Source of the DNA: Roseofilum casamattae BLCC-M143 | GTDB lineage: Bacteria > Cyanobacteriota > Cyanobacteriia > Cyanobacteriales > Desertifilaceae | DNA length: 64,000 bases | Assembly (NCBI RefSeq): GCF_030068455.1 | Contig: NZ_JAQOSQ010000012.1 | Span: 62,001-126,000, forward strand | Direction: 5' to 3' | Shown: positions 27,127 to 35,655 of the stretch, one piece after another | How positions within the stretch are numbered: position 1 is the first letter of the stretch | Layout of the letters: each line of letters begins with the position of its first letter | Program-made: the position numbers and the translations under genes | Notes under the pieces: model-generated | What the model saw: the letters and a program-made list of their open reading frames with translations, nothing else | Told to the model about the DNA's origin: nothing | Databases searched by the model: none

Positions 27127-28350
27127 ATGCGTTCATTACTATTACGGGTTGTTCTCAGTATCTTCGCCCTAGGTTTAGGGAGCTGCGGTCTCATCGGCGG
27201 TGGCGGAGACGAACCGGTTGCGGAAGCACCACCAGAACCCGTAGCAGCGGTTCCACAAACCGCGCCAACTGAGGACGCTGCCACAGAAGAGGGAGAGGAA
27301 GGTGATGCGGCCGCAGAAGAAGGGGCAACCGAGGAAGAGACAACCGAAGCAGCAGAACCCCCAGCTCCGCCGCCTCCAGAATCGGATCTCAAACCTTCCA
27401 CCGATCCTGACGAGCGAGTGCAGTCTGCCAGCTCGGCTACAGGGACAAGAGACCCGTTTAATCCCCCGCTCGTGATCGTGCAAAACACTGGAAATCCCGC
27501 CGCACCATTGAGCGGAGGCAATCCTTTCGGGACAACGCCGACCATTGAAGTCACCGAGCCACCGGAACCGCCCACACCGCCGGAGCCGCCCACACCGCCA
27601 GAACCTCCCGAGGGTAGTGCTGCTGGTGGTTCAACAGTTCCGCCTATACCTCAGATTGCGCCTCTTTCGATTCCCGAACTCCCTCAAGCCGAACCTCCCC
27701 CCAACTTGGGTGTAACTCCCGGTTTGCTTCCCGTACCTGCCGTACCCGCCGGTCCTTTAGGGCCGCCACCTCCAAATACAGCGCGGGCCATTGAAGTTTC
27801 AGCGGTCGTACAGGTCGGACAAACGGTAAAAGCGATCGTTAAATCTCCCGGAGAACCCAGTCGCTACGTCGGCGTAGGAGATTATGTTGGCGGCGGCTCG
27901 GTATACGTGAAAGATATTAATGTTTTTACTCCAGAAGAACCCATTGTCACCCTGCAAGAAAACGGTCAAGATGTGTCGCGCCAAGTTGGAGCTGATGCTC
28001 TGCCTCCCATTGAACCACCGAAACCAGCAGGCGGCCCGGTTGAAACGACTGTTCGGGATGTCCGGCTTGGAGATATTAAGCTAACAGACATTGCTGGAGG
28101 ATTCCTGATTTCTGGGACGCTCCAAAATCTGGGCGAGGAAGCTCTGGAAGTTAAACAACTGACCTTGCAACTGCAGGAAAAGGGAACGGGGACAATTATT
28201 ACGGATGTCAATATTTCTGTTGATGCTAATCTCCAACCCGATCAAAAGCGGGAATTCCGCGTTCCGCGCACTGGACGCAATGTTAAGGCAGTCGTCTTAG
28301 GAGGCCGGCCAGCATCCCAGTTAGTGGCTATTTTGTTAGATTGGGAGTAG
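27127..28350 (+). CDS. Proline-rich lipoprotein with PilP-like motifs
   Basis: This 407-residue protein starts with a lipoprotein signal (helix ending in the lipobox LGSC, about residues 18-21), so it should be membrane-anchored. About 90 acidic and Pro-rich residues follow, then TGTRDPFNPP, more Pro-rich linker with PPTPPEPP repeats, and a domain containing YVGVGDYVGGGSVYVKDI. The pairing of an RDPF motif with a VGDYLG-type strand is what I know from PilP, the lipoprotein that links PilN/PilO to the PilQ secretin. The C-terminal 100 residues look like an FxLYD-type beta sandwich (GGFLISGTLQNLGEEALEV). The assignment is inferred. The start ATG 27127 has GGGGAG upstream; the MORN gene follows after four bases. 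Confidence 0.7.
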   Translation: MRSLLLRVVLSIFALGLGSCGLIGGGGDEPVAEAPPEPVAAVPQTAPTEDAATEEGEEGDAAAEEGATEEETTEAAEPPAPPPPESDLKPSTDPDERVQSASSATGTRDPFNPPLVIVQNTGNPAAPLSGGNPFGTTPTIEVTEPPEPPTPPEPPTPPEPPEGSAAGGSTVPPIPQIAPLSIPELPQAEPPPNLGVTPGLLPVPAVPAGPLGPPPPNTARAIEVSAVVQVGQTVKAIVKSPGEPSRYVGVGDYVGGGSVYVKDINVFTPEEPIVTLQENGQDVSRQVGADALPPIEPPKPAGGPVETTVRDVRLGDIKLTDIAGGFLISGTLQNLGEEALEVKQLTLQLQEKGTGTIITDVNISVDANLQPDQKREFRVPRTGRNVKAVVLGGRPASQLVAILLDWE

Positions 28351-28354
28351 TATA

Positions 28355-29140
28355 ATGCCGATCGCACGCCATCCCAGTTGTTCGCCAATGATTAGATTCA
28401 CTCAAACATTTGGATTGTTCTGCTTAACTGCACTGAGTCTGAGTAGTTTCAGTATTATTCTGGACTCCAATCGGGCGATCGCCCAACTTGGCGGAGATTC
28501 AATTGGTACGCCAGAAGAAGAATTGACTCCAATATGCACTCCCAGCATTGCTGATGGAATTGCCAAGTGCAACTATCCTGGAGGGGATAACTATCAAGGA
28601 GAATTACGCAGCGGACTTCCTCATGGAAGAGGAGTTTATGTCTATGCAACAGGCGATCGTTATCAAGGAATGTTTCTTAATGGCAAACCTAACGGTCAAG
28701 GCCTGTTAATTAAAGTTGATGACTCTCGCTTAGAAGGGGTCTTTGAGAACGGAGTGTTAACTACAGGACGAGCCGTTTTTCCCGATGGTAAGTACTATGA
28801 GGGAACTTTTGACTTAGTGACCAATGTTAGTACTAATGTCACCAGCAGTCAGCCAGATGGGAGGGGAAGGTTTGTTTATCCCGATAACAGTCGCTATGAA
28901 GGAGAGTTTTTTGCCGGTCAACCTTTTGGCAAAGGAGCGCTTCTTCGTCCTGATGGGACTCGCTGTCAAGGACAGTTTTTTAATGAGAATCTGGATGCGA
29001 ATGTTCAATGTGTCTTTCCCGATGGAAGTCGGTATGAAGGAGAAGTTAGAGGCGGTATTCCTCATGGCAAGGGAACCTTAATTTCTCCAAGCGGCCAGCG
29101 GACTTCCGGACGGTTTCGCGAAGGGAAATTTGCGAACTAA
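28355..29140 (+). CDS. Exported MORN-repeat protein
   Basis: This 261-residue protein has an N-terminal signal peptide (hydrophobic FGLFCLTALSLSSFSIIL, probable cleavage after RAIAQ) and about seven MORN repeats, for example YQGELRSGLPHGRGVYVY, YEGEFFAGQPFGKGALLR and YEGEVRGGIPHGKGTLIS. MORN repeats form an elongated beta hairpin surface for protein or lipid contacts. GGGAG (28343-28347) supports the ATG at 28355; an ATG at 28388 is an alternative start. It begins four bases after the PilP-like lipoprotein gene, so both are surely co-transcribed. The two may act together in the envelope, which is an inference from position. Confidence 0.88.
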   Translation: MPIARHPSCSPMIRFTQTFGLFCLTALSLSSFSIILDSNRAIAQLGGDSIGTPEEELTPICTPSIADGIAKCNYPGGDNYQGELRSGLPHGRGVYVYATGDRYQGMFLNGKPNGQGLLIKVDDSRLEGVFENGVLTTGRAVFPDGKYYEGTFDLVTNVSTNVTSSQPDGRGRFVYPDNSRYEGEFFAGQPFGKGALLRPDGTRCQGQFFNENLDANVQCVFPDGSRYEGEVRGGIPHGKGTLISPSGQRTSGRFREGKFAN

Positions 29141-29631
29141 ACCGATCGCGCAGATTTGTTTTGGATCGGATGCTCGAAGGTAGAATAGCGATCGCGCACA
29201 TCTCGAGCATCATTTAAAGCAAACCCTTGCCATTCTACCCAAGCATGAGCCTGAAATTCTCCACTTTCGCGCCGAACGCCAATGCGCAAGTCGCTCTCGA
29301 TCCCTTGTCGAGTGAGTAAGCTCCAGAGAACCAGAGATTTTTGCAAGCATTTCGCCCAAGGTTGGCAGTATTTAGCCGCAATGCGAACCGACTGAGCGAT
29401 CGCTCTCACGCGCTCGAGCTGCTCTCTCTCGTCCTCATTTGGGCGATCGCCATTAACTTGAGCGGGTAACCAATAGCCTAATCTATTTTGAGTTACTTTG
29501 AGTCCGGAAGTCTTCAGGGAAAGAGCAACGAAAAGGAGGAGAACCAATGCTTGCAGGACCAACCCGCGAGCGCCTCTATCCAACTGAGAAAAACTATTTC
29601 CCTTACGCAGGGCTAACTTCAACCAGTCCAT
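29137..29631 (-). CDS. Lasso-peptide-type B2 transglutaminase-like protease
   Basis: This 164-residue protein matches the lasso peptide biosynthesis B2 family (transglutaminase-like fold), which cleaves the leader of a ribosomally made peptide. The catalytic Cys lies in WAKCLQKSLVLWSLLTRQGI (about residue 95), the His in AHAWVEW (about 130) and an Asp in ALND just after. A hydrophobic N-terminal segment (LVLQALVLLLFVALSL) may contact the membrane. It overlaps the upstream PqqD-like gene by 29 bases, indicating translational coupling. The third lasso component, an asparagine-synthetase-like cyclase, is absent from the neighbourhood, so the product is unclear. Confidence 0.8.
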   Translation of the reverse strand: MDWLKLALRKGNSFSQLDRGARGLVLQALVLLLFVALSLKTSGLKVTQNRLGYWLPAQVNGDRPNEDEREQLERVRAIAQSVRIAAKYCQPWAKCLQKSLVLWSLLTRQGIESDLRIGVRRESGEFQAHAWVEWQGFALNDARDVRDRYSTFEHPIQNKSARSV

Positions 29632-29890
29632 GATCTAATAATTCGGCAATGAGAGTATCGACATCGTGCTGGAGCTGTTCTTGTTCTACATCATACTCTG
29701 TTAATAAGGCATCGATCGCGCTTTGAATTGAATCTTTTTCGGTTAAGTTTTGCCAGATCCGCGTTCCCACGTCATCCAAACCAAAATATTCTTCCGTTTG
29801 CAAGTTGAGTAAAACTGACTCCCCTGCCAAATCTTGAGCCATCACGTCAGGAGCTACCGATACTTTTCGATCCGAGGCAAATTGCAGCAT
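29603..29890 (-). CDS. PqqD-like RiPP recognition element protein
   Basis: This 95-residue protein belongs to the PqqD/RRE family, which binds leader peptides of ribosomally synthesised natural products. The signature ESVLLNLQTEEYFGLDDVGTRIW, with its strand pair and the conserved Gly-Leu-Asp, lies at about residues 25-47, and the C-terminal helices include LIAELLDHGLVEV. Together with the overlapping B2 gene this is the split RRE/protease pair of lasso peptide systems (B1 and B2). No cyclase or clear precursor gene is adjacent. It is divergent from the phosphohexomutase gene, with a gap of 134 bases. Confidence 0.85.
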   Translation of the reverse strand: MLQFASDRKVSVAPDVMAQDLAGESVLLNLQTEEYFGLDDVGTRIWQNLTEKDSIQSAIDALLTEYDVEQEQLQHDVDTLIAELLDHGLVEVSPA

Positions 29891-30024
29891 AGGGTCTATA
29901 TGTCTGTCGATTTAGTCCAATATATTCTACACTCGCAATCCTTAATTTTTCAGGTTCCATTACCCATTTTTCCGGAAATGGAGGATATTGTACCGCTTGG
30001 GTAGATATTTCTTCATTAGCTGCT

Positions 30025-31566
30025 ATGAATGACATTAATTGGAAGACACTGCAAAATGGCTCGGATATTCGGGGAGTGGCGATCGCCTCTATCCCCGACG
30101 AACCGGTCAATCTCACGCCGGAAATTGCCTGTCGCATCGGTCAAAGTTTTGTCGTGTGGCTTGCTGAAACTCTGGGTAAGTCTGCTGCCGAACTCGTTGT
30201 TGCTTTGGGACGAGATAGCCGTCTTTCCGGCCCCGATCTGATCGCGGCAATGATGGCAGGAATGGCGAGTCTCGGTGTTAAAGTTTACGACTTTGGATTG
30301 GCATCTACTCCGGCGATGTTTATGTGTACGATTATCTCCGATGAGGAATACCGCGCCGATGGAGCAATTATGCTGACGGCGAGTCACCTGCCGTCTAATC
30401 GCAATGGCTGTAAGTTTTTTACTCGGAATGGCGGATTGGAGAAACAAAATATTCGCGATATTTTAGCGATCGCAGCGGAACAACAGTTTACCCCTGCGCC
30501 GACTGCTGGAGCCATTATTGCGAAAGATTTTATCAGTATTTATGCAACCCAATTGGTCGAGACAATCCGCAAAGGAGTCAACCATCCCAACAATTACGAA
30601 CGACCATTAGAAGGTTTAAAAATCATTGTTGATGCTGGAAATGGGGCGGGTGGATTTTACGCCAGTCAAGTCTTACAACCCTTGGGAGCCGACACGACAG
30701 GAAGCCAATTTCTCGACCCGGATGGCAATTTTCCCAATCACGTTCCCAACCCAGAAAATGAGGAAGCAATGGCGTCAATTTGTCAAGCAGTTATCGATAA
30801 TAAAGCTGATTTTGGGATTATTTTCGATACGGATGTCGATCGCGGCGGTGCAGTAGATTCTTCTGGAGTTGAGCTAAATCGCAACCGTTTAATTGCCTTG
30901 ATTGCGGCGATTATCTTGCGCGAGAATCCCAGTTCTGCGATCGTCACTGATTCGATTACATCTGATGGATTAAACCAGTTTATTACAGAAGAATTACAAG
31001 GTATTCACCATCGGTTTAAACGGGGCTATAAGAACGTTATTAACGAAGCCAAACGGCTGAATGAAACGGGACAAGACTGCTGGCTGGCAATTGAAACGTC
31101 CGGTCATGCAGCGCTGAAAGAAAACTATTTTCTCGACGATGGCGCTTATTTAGTCAGCAAGCTGGTGGTAGAATTAGCTAACGCGAAATTAGAAGGGCGA
31201 TCGCTCGCCGATTTAGTTGCGAATTTGCAAGAGCCAGTTGAAAGCCAAGAATTTCGGATTAAACTGAGTTTAGATGAGTTCAAAGATTACGGCAATGAAG
31301 TTATTATAAAATTGAAAAACTTTGCCGAAACTCAACCCGACTGGCAGGTCGTTCCAAATAACTATGAAGGAGTACGCATCTCTTGTACGGCTCCGGAAGA
31401 AAATGGCTGGTTTCTCCTGCGCCTGTCATTGCACGATCCCGTACTTCCTTTAAATATTGAATCGAATGTGACGGGGGGAGTGCAAGCAATTGGGACTCGG
31501 TTACACGCTTTCTTGCAATCCTTTGAGTCACTAAATTTAGCCTCCTTGGGATCGATGAAGAACTAA
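30025..31566 (+). CDS. Phosphomannomutase/phosphoglucomutase family enzyme
   Basis: This 513-residue alpha-D-phosphohexomutase interconverts hexose 1- and 6-phosphates. The phosphoserine loop is MLTASHLPSNRNGCKFF (about residues 116-132, serine in TASHLP), the metal-binding loop is FDTDVDRGGAVD near 271, and the sugar-binding ETSGHAALKENYFLDDGAY lies near 355. The C-terminal phosphate-binding loop is in VRISCTAPEENGWFLLRLS. PMM versus PGM cannot be told; an exopolysaccharide precursor role fits the nearby mannosyltransferase-type gene. The DRGG variant replaces the common DGDADR. Confidence 0.9.
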   Translation: MNDINWKTLQNGSDIRGVAIASIPDEPVNLTPEIACRIGQSFVVWLAETLGKSAAELVVALGRDSRLSGPDLIAAMMAGMASLGVKVYDFGLASTPAMFMCTIISDEEYRADGAIMLTASHLPSNRNGCKFFTRNGGLEKQNIRDILAIAAEQQFTPAPTAGAIIAKDFISIYATQLVETIRKGVNHPNNYERPLEGLKIIVDAGNGAGGFYASQVLQPLGADTTGSQFLDPDGNFPNHVPNPENEEAMASICQAVIDNKADFGIIFDTDVDRGGAVDSSGVELNRNRLIALIAAIILRENPSSAIVTDSITSDGLNQFITEELQGIHHRFKRGYKNVINEAKRLNETGQDCWLAIETSGHAALKENYFLDDGAYLVSKLVVELANAKLEGRSLADLVANLQEPVESQEFRIKLSLDEFKDYGNEVIIKLKNFAETQPDWQVVPNNYEGVRISCTAPEENGWFLLRLSLHDPVLPLNIESNVTGGVQAIGTRLHAFLQSFESLNLASLGSMKN

Positions 31567-31660
31567 AATAGTTAAATCATTAGAAAATTAGTGGGATTCG
31601 TTGGGATCTATTGCGTTATACTCGACAAAATTTTCAGAGATTTAACTCTTGGAGAATACT

Positions 31661-32122
31661 ATGAATAAACTGTTAAGAAATGTTGCTCTTTCGACATTGG
31701 CAACTTCCGCAGCGATCGCACTCCCTCTAGTGGCAAATGCTGACAATCATTCAGTTACCATTCAAGCAGACTATTATCGCAAAACCGCGTTTCAAGAAAT
31801 GTATGGTGGCGGCAAATACATCGGCCCTCGCAAAGACGTGACAACAGCTCCCGTCGGTCAGGTATTGCCTCGAACATTCAAGTTACCCATTACAACCGAA
31901 ATCTTCCGCGATACAACTATTACCTCAACCAGTCCAATTACCGATGCCATTGGAGTTAGCAGAAATTCCAGCGATGTTGCGCGCTGGGGTGAAGCGATCG
32001 CCGAATGTTTGCAAGAAAAACCGAAACTCGTTCGCGTCCTCACCGGTAATACGGTTTACATTAATAACGTTGAAGGTACAATTGTGGAAAATGCAAATGG
32101 GGTCTTAGTTTGCCCTCGGTAA
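31661..32122 (+). CDS. Exported hypothetical protein
   Basis: This 153-residue protein has a clear signal peptide (basic MNKLLRN, hydrophobic core, ending ALPLVANADN). I do not recognise the mature domain. It contains YYRKTAFQEMYGGGKYIG, several Thr/Ser-rich strands, and a single Cys pair (ECLQ and the C-terminal VCPR) that could form a disulfide after export. GGAG (31651-31654) supports the ATG at 31661. It lies between the phosphohexomutase and the PMT-like gene on the same strand. Confidence 0.75.
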   Translation: MNKLLRNVALSTLATSAAIALPLVANADNHSVTIQADYYRKTAFQEMYGGGKYIGPRKDVTTAPVGQVLPRTFKLPITTEIFRDTTITSTSPITDAIGVSRNSSDVARWGEAIAECLQEKPKLVRVLTGNTVYINNVEGTIVENANGVLVCPR

Positions 32123-32229
32123 CGTTCGCAATTCTTAAGCGATCGCGCTCTAACAATAATCATCGCAGAGATTGCGATCGCTTTCACTGATATTCGGATT
32201 GGCTTTCACATAATCCCGAATCTGAATTA

Positions 32230-33615
32230 ATGTCGATTCATCGTTCGCTAACTTTTTTTCCTCCGTTACCATGGTTTCGCCTCGGGTTAGTCGCCATTTG
32301 GATAATTGCGCTGTGCCTGCGTTTTTGGGGACTGAGTCGATTTAATACTCTGGTATTCGATGAAGTTTATTTTGCCAAATTCGCGCAAGACTATTTATCC
32401 AGAAACGAATTATTCGACGGTCATCCACCTCTGGGAAAATACGCGATCGCACTCGGAATGTGGATTAGCGATCGCATTTCCATGCCTCAAAATTTCCCGA
32501 GCAATGACTTAACCGGAATGGTGCGATCGACGTTTAGCTATCGTTGGTTCAATGCCTTAACCGGCTCCTTCATTCCCTTAATCGTTGCTGCCATTACCGA
32601 GCAACTCTATCCCCGGCGCAGCTATGGCTTACTCGCCGCTGGATTAATAACTTTAGACGGCTTATTTTTAGTCGAATCCCGCTATGGTTTAATCAATATT
32701 TATTTGGTTTTATTTGGCTTGCTCGCCCATTATTTGGCTTTGCTCGGACTGCGATCGCAAAACCCATCGGCAAAGGCAAAAAATGCGATCGCATTTACGC
32801 TCTCCGGCATGAGTTTCGGACTCTGTGCCGCCGTAAAATGGAATGGTTTGGGCTTTTGGCTCGGCTGGATGGCACTGGTTTTCATCGCTAACCTACGACA
32901 GAAAATACAGGAAAAACGAGAAAGACAAAACTCTAATTTATGGTTCGATCGGATTCCCACAATTTCGATATGGAAAATCGGACTATACTGGATTATTTTA
33001 CCTTATATTGTTTATGCGATCGCCTGGATTCCGCACCTACAATTAAATCCCGATTACAATTTTTGGGAAAACCAGCAACAACTGCTCGGCTATCATCAGA
33101 GCGTGGGAACCGGTTCCGACATTCATCCCTACTGTTCCTCCTGGTTGAGCTGGCCCTTATTACTTCGTCCCATCGCCTATTATTATCAAACGGCAAATAA
33201 CGAACAACTTATTTTCGACGTTCACGCCTTCGGAAATCCTTTATTATGGTGGAGCGCGAGTGTTGCGATCGCAATCTTACTCCCAACAATTTTCCTATCC
33301 AAAAAATCCCCAATTTTATCCTCTCTTGCTCTCTACCTAACCATTAACTATGCTGCCAACTGGCTCCCCTGGAGTTTAGTCAGCCGCTGCACCTTTCTTT
33401 ACCACTACATGAGCGCCCTAATTTTCTCCATCTTAGCCTTAGCTTTAATTTGCGATCGCTCTCTCGCTTCCGATCGTCTTCATCACAAATTACTCGCTAT
33501 TTCCAGCGTAACACTATTTGCGATCGCCTTTATTTTTTGGCTCCCTATCTATTTAGGATTGCCCTTAACTCCCCAAGAATTTCACTGGCGCATGTGGTTC
33601 AACGGTTGGATTTAG
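32230..33615 (+). CDS. PMT-family (GT39) glycosyltransferase
   Basis: This 461-residue integral membrane protein is a dolichyl-phosphate-mannose-dependent protein mannosyltransferase-like GT-C enzyme. The luminal/periplasmic Asp-Glu pair lies in NTLVFDEVYFAKFA (about residues 38-51), followed by the conserved FDGHPPLGKYAIALG. A second loop, YPRRSYGLLAAGL, and about ten further hydrophobic segments complete the fold. In cyanobacteria these enzymes use polyprenyl-phosphate sugars; whether the target is protein or glycolipid is unknown. The gene is rich in HIP1 sites, like its neighbours. Confidence 0.88.
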   Translation: MSIHRSLTFFPPLPWFRLGLVAIWIIALCLRFWGLSRFNTLVFDEVYFAKFAQDYLSRNELFDGHPPLGKYAIALGMWISDRISMPQNFPSNDLTGMVRSTFSYRWFNALTGSFIPLIVAAITEQLYPRRSYGLLAAGLITLDGLFLVESRYGLINIYLVLFGLLAHYLALLGLRSQNPSAKAKNAIAFTLSGMSFGLCAAVKWNGLGFWLGWMALVFIANLRQKIQEKRERQNSNLWFDRIPTISIWKIGLYWIILPYIVYAIAWIPHLQLNPDYNFWENQQQLLGYHQSVGTGSDIHPYCSSWLSWPLLLRPIAYYYQTANNEQLIFDVHAFGNPLLWWSASVAIAILLPTIFLSKKSPILSSLALYLTINYAANWLPWSLVSRCTFLYHYMSALIFSILALALICDRSLASDRLHHKLLAISSVTLFAIAFIFWLPIYLGLPLTPQEFHWRMWFNGWI

Positions 33616-33701
33616 TTCCATTGATTGGGATTGCTGCGCAAGATATAATTCGGTAGGGCGGACAATGCCTGCCTCTATAACTATTGCAAATTAAGGTACA
33701 C

Positions 33702-34304
33702 ATGACAGTAACACCCTTAAAACTATCCGAATATCGACAGGTTGCAGAATTACTGATTATGGCATTTGGCGATCGCCCCAATGCGCGTTATATGTTCCGA
33801 ACTCAAGGAGAGAAACGCGATCGACAGATACGTTTATTTTTTGAATCTATAGTCGAGTTTTATCGAAAGACAAACAAAACAATTTTAGGAATTAAAGAAG
33901 GCGATCGCGTTATTGGTGCTGCCATTATTGAAAAACCCCAAGAAGAATTATCCAGATTCGAGCTTCTGCGTTTGCTCGTACAATGGGGATGGCAATTTGG
34001 GTTACCCACAGTCTGGCGAATCTCGAGATTAATTTCGGAGATAGGAAACGTGAAAATACCCGAACCGAATTATTATTTGATCTATCTGGTCGTACATCCT
34101 CAAGATCGAGGTCGAGGACACGGCCGAGACTTACTCGAAGCCGTCCACGATCTCTCTCAATCCGATCCCATATCGACGGGAACGATGTTAGATACTGAAG
34201 TCGAACATAATGTTGAGCTATACCAATACTTTGGCTATTGCACTTATACCAAAATTCACCTGGAAAATAACCTCATTCGTATGATGTTTCGTCCCGATTC
34301 TTAA
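33702..34304 (+). CDS. GNAT family N-acetyltransferase
   Basis: A 200-residue acetyltransferase of the GNAT superfamily. The acetyl-CoA-binding motif A is YLIYLVVHPQDRGRGHGRDLLEAVHD (about residues 126-151), with the R/Q-x-x-G-x-G/A pyrophosphate loop. Motif B follows with MLDTEVEHNVELYQYFGY. It resembles the plant- and fungus-like group with PNARYMFRTQGEKR near the N-terminus. Substrate unknown. AAGG upstream supports the ATG at 33702 rather than the TTG at 33684. Confidence 0.85.
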   Translation: MTVTPLKLSEYRQVAELLIMAFGDRPNARYMFRTQGEKRDRQIRLFFESIVEFYRKTNKTILGIKEGDRVIGAAIIEKPQEELSRFELLRLLVQWGWQFGLPTVWRISRLISEIGNVKIPEPNYYLIYLVVHPQDRGRGHGRDLLEAVHDLSQSDPISTGTMLDTEVEHNVELYQYFGYCTYTKIHLENNLIRMMFRPDS

Positions 34305-34307
34305 CGT

Positions 34308-34823
34308 TTATCGATTCACTCGCTCCCCCAATCGATTGTAGACGAAAATGTCCCATTGACCTTTGGCATTGGCTTCAAAGGCAATACGAGAACCGTCCGC
34401 ATTCAGTACTGGATTTTGCACTTGCGTGTTTAAACTACCGGTTAAATTACGAGTCTGTCGCAGGGAGCGATCGTACAAATAAATATCTGTTTTTCCCTGA
34501 CGATTTCCGGCAAAGACAATATAACGACCGTCTGCGGACACATCGGGATGAGAGGCGATAGTATCGAGAGAATTGAGACCGGGAAGATCGATCAATTGGC
34601 GATCGACGCGATCGTATAAATAGATATCTTGACTTAAACCGCGATCGGAAACAAACGTCACATAACGACCGGCAGAATGAGGATGGGACTCCGTATAAGC
34701 ACTATTAATACTCCGTCCTCCCGGATCGTAGGGTTCGGCCAACACTTGCGGATAGCTGCACCCGACTAAACTGCTTGCGAGTACCAGTAGAGAGAGAAAA
34801 TGCGATCGCCGCTGGTGTATCAT
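34308..34823 (-). CDS. TolB-like beta-propeller lipoprotein
   Basis: This 171-residue protein starts with a lipoprotein signal peptide (hydrophobic LSLLVLASSLVGC, lipobox LVGC). The rest is made of WD40-like (PD40/TolB) repeats: VTFVSDRGLSQDIYLYDR, IVFAGNRQGKTDIYLYDR and IAFEANAKGQWDIFVYN. Three repeats are too few for a closed propeller, so it either oligomerises or is a shortened member. It should sit in the outer or inner membrane facing the periplasm. The ATG at 34823 is preferred over the TTG nine bases upstream. Its end converges closely with the GNAT gene. Confidence 0.82.
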   Translation of the reverse strand: MIHQRRSHFLSLLVLASSLVGCSYPQVLAEPYDPGGRSINSAYTESHPHSAGRYVTFVSDRGLSQDIYLYDRVDRQLIDLPGLNSLDTIASHPDVSADGRYIVFAGNRQGKTDIYLYDRSLRQTRNLTGSLNTQVQNPVLNADGSRIAFEANAKGQWDIFVYNRLGERVNR

Positions 34824-34846
34824 AGTTCCCAATCCTCAAACTGAGA

Positions 34847-35233
34847 TTACTGACGTACCGGGAAAAAATGTTGTTTGAGCACCGCAAACTTAGAAATATC
34901 CCAGGTATCGATATGGGAGATAATTAGACCGTCTGAATTTATCTCTAACTGGCTCGATCCGGGAATTGAGATGCGCGGTTTCCAGGGTAGAGGAGTATTC
35001 CAGTGGAGCGTCCATTGCGTGTGAATGGTTTGACCCTCTTGCTTAATGTCGTGCAAATCCATTTTAATATCGAGGAACCAGCGTTCCATCAACGAGACCA
35101 TCTCTCGAAAGCGATCGCATCCGCGAAACTCAGTCATCGGGTCTTTAAAATACACGTCCGGTGCATAAATCTCATAACTGGGGTTATCTGGAAACCGTTG
35201 GTAATCTTGCTGCAGAATTTCAATAATCTCCAT
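34847..35233 (-). CDS. DUF2358 (NTF2/SnoaL-like) protein
   Basis: This 128-residue protein is a DUF2358 family member, with a cone-like NTF2/SnoaL-type fold suggested by the alternation of strands. The family block DVYFKDPMTEFRGCDRFREM lies near residues 28-47, and LHWNTPLPWKPRISIPGSSQ and ISHIDTWDISKF in the second half. It is common in cyanobacteria and chloroplasts and has no assigned function. GAGGAA upstream supports the ATG at 35233. It follows the DUF3493 gene after 20 bases on the same strand, so they are likely co-transcribed. Confidence 0.85.
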   Translation of the reverse strand: MEIIEILQQDYQRFPDNPSYEIYAPDVYFKDPMTEFRGCDRFREMVSLMERWFLDIKMDLHDIKQEGQTIHTQWTLHWNTPLPWKPRISIPGSSQLEINSDGLIISHIDTWDISKFAVLKQHFFPVRQ

Positions 35234-35253
35234 GCTTTTCCTCTTCAACATCC

Positions 35254-35556
35254 TCATTTTCTTGACTTCGCCTTTTGTTCCAGACGAAACAGCCATATCA
35301 TCAGTGCAACCACCCCAACTTGTAAGGCTAAATTCCCTAACGTGGTGCCAATTTCTTCTCCCGTGGCTAGTTTAGCCAAAAACACAAACATTCCCAGCAA
35401 ACCGGATGCTCCCAAGGTAACATAAATGAATTGACGCAATCCGCGATACGGTGCTTTCGCTTCTGCCTTTAAACGAGCATATTTCTCTGGACTGAGTGCC
35501 GACTTTTGCCGAGAATGAGGAGGGGGAGACTGGGAAGCCATATTTTCAGAAGCCAT
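35254..35556 (-). CDS. DUF3493 small membrane protein
   Basis: A 100-residue protein with the family signature LSPEKYARLKAEAKAPYRGLRQFIY (about residues 20-44) followed by two predicted transmembrane helices (TLGASGLLGMFVFLAKLA and GNLALQVGVVALMIWLF). DUF3493 is restricted to oxygenic phototrophs as far as I know, and its function in the thylakoid is only partly understood. I chose the ATG at 35556; ATG 35541 is possible. It precedes the DUF2358 gene by 20 bases. Confidence 0.87.
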   Translation of the reverse strand: MASENMASQSPPPHSRQKSALSPEKYARLKAEAKAPYRGLRQFIYVTLGASGLLGMFVFLAKLATGEEIGTTLGNLALQVGVVALMIWLFRLEQKAKSRK

Positions 35557-35655
35557 AGTTGCAGGACAGATAAGCAAGCCCGAACCCAAATTTTATCACC
35601 AAGCTTGTCGAGAGTGGCTCCCAATCTGCAAATCTAGTTATAAGGAATAAGTGAG

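Noticed and set aside
29847-30035. Minus-strand frame upstream of the PqqD-like gene that could be a lasso precursor
   Set aside because: It overlaps both the phosphohexomutase start and the PqqD gene, has no ribosome-binding site, and lacks the leader pattern Y-x-x-P-x-L-x-x-x-G; its possible core does not start with Gly, Ala, Ser or Cys.
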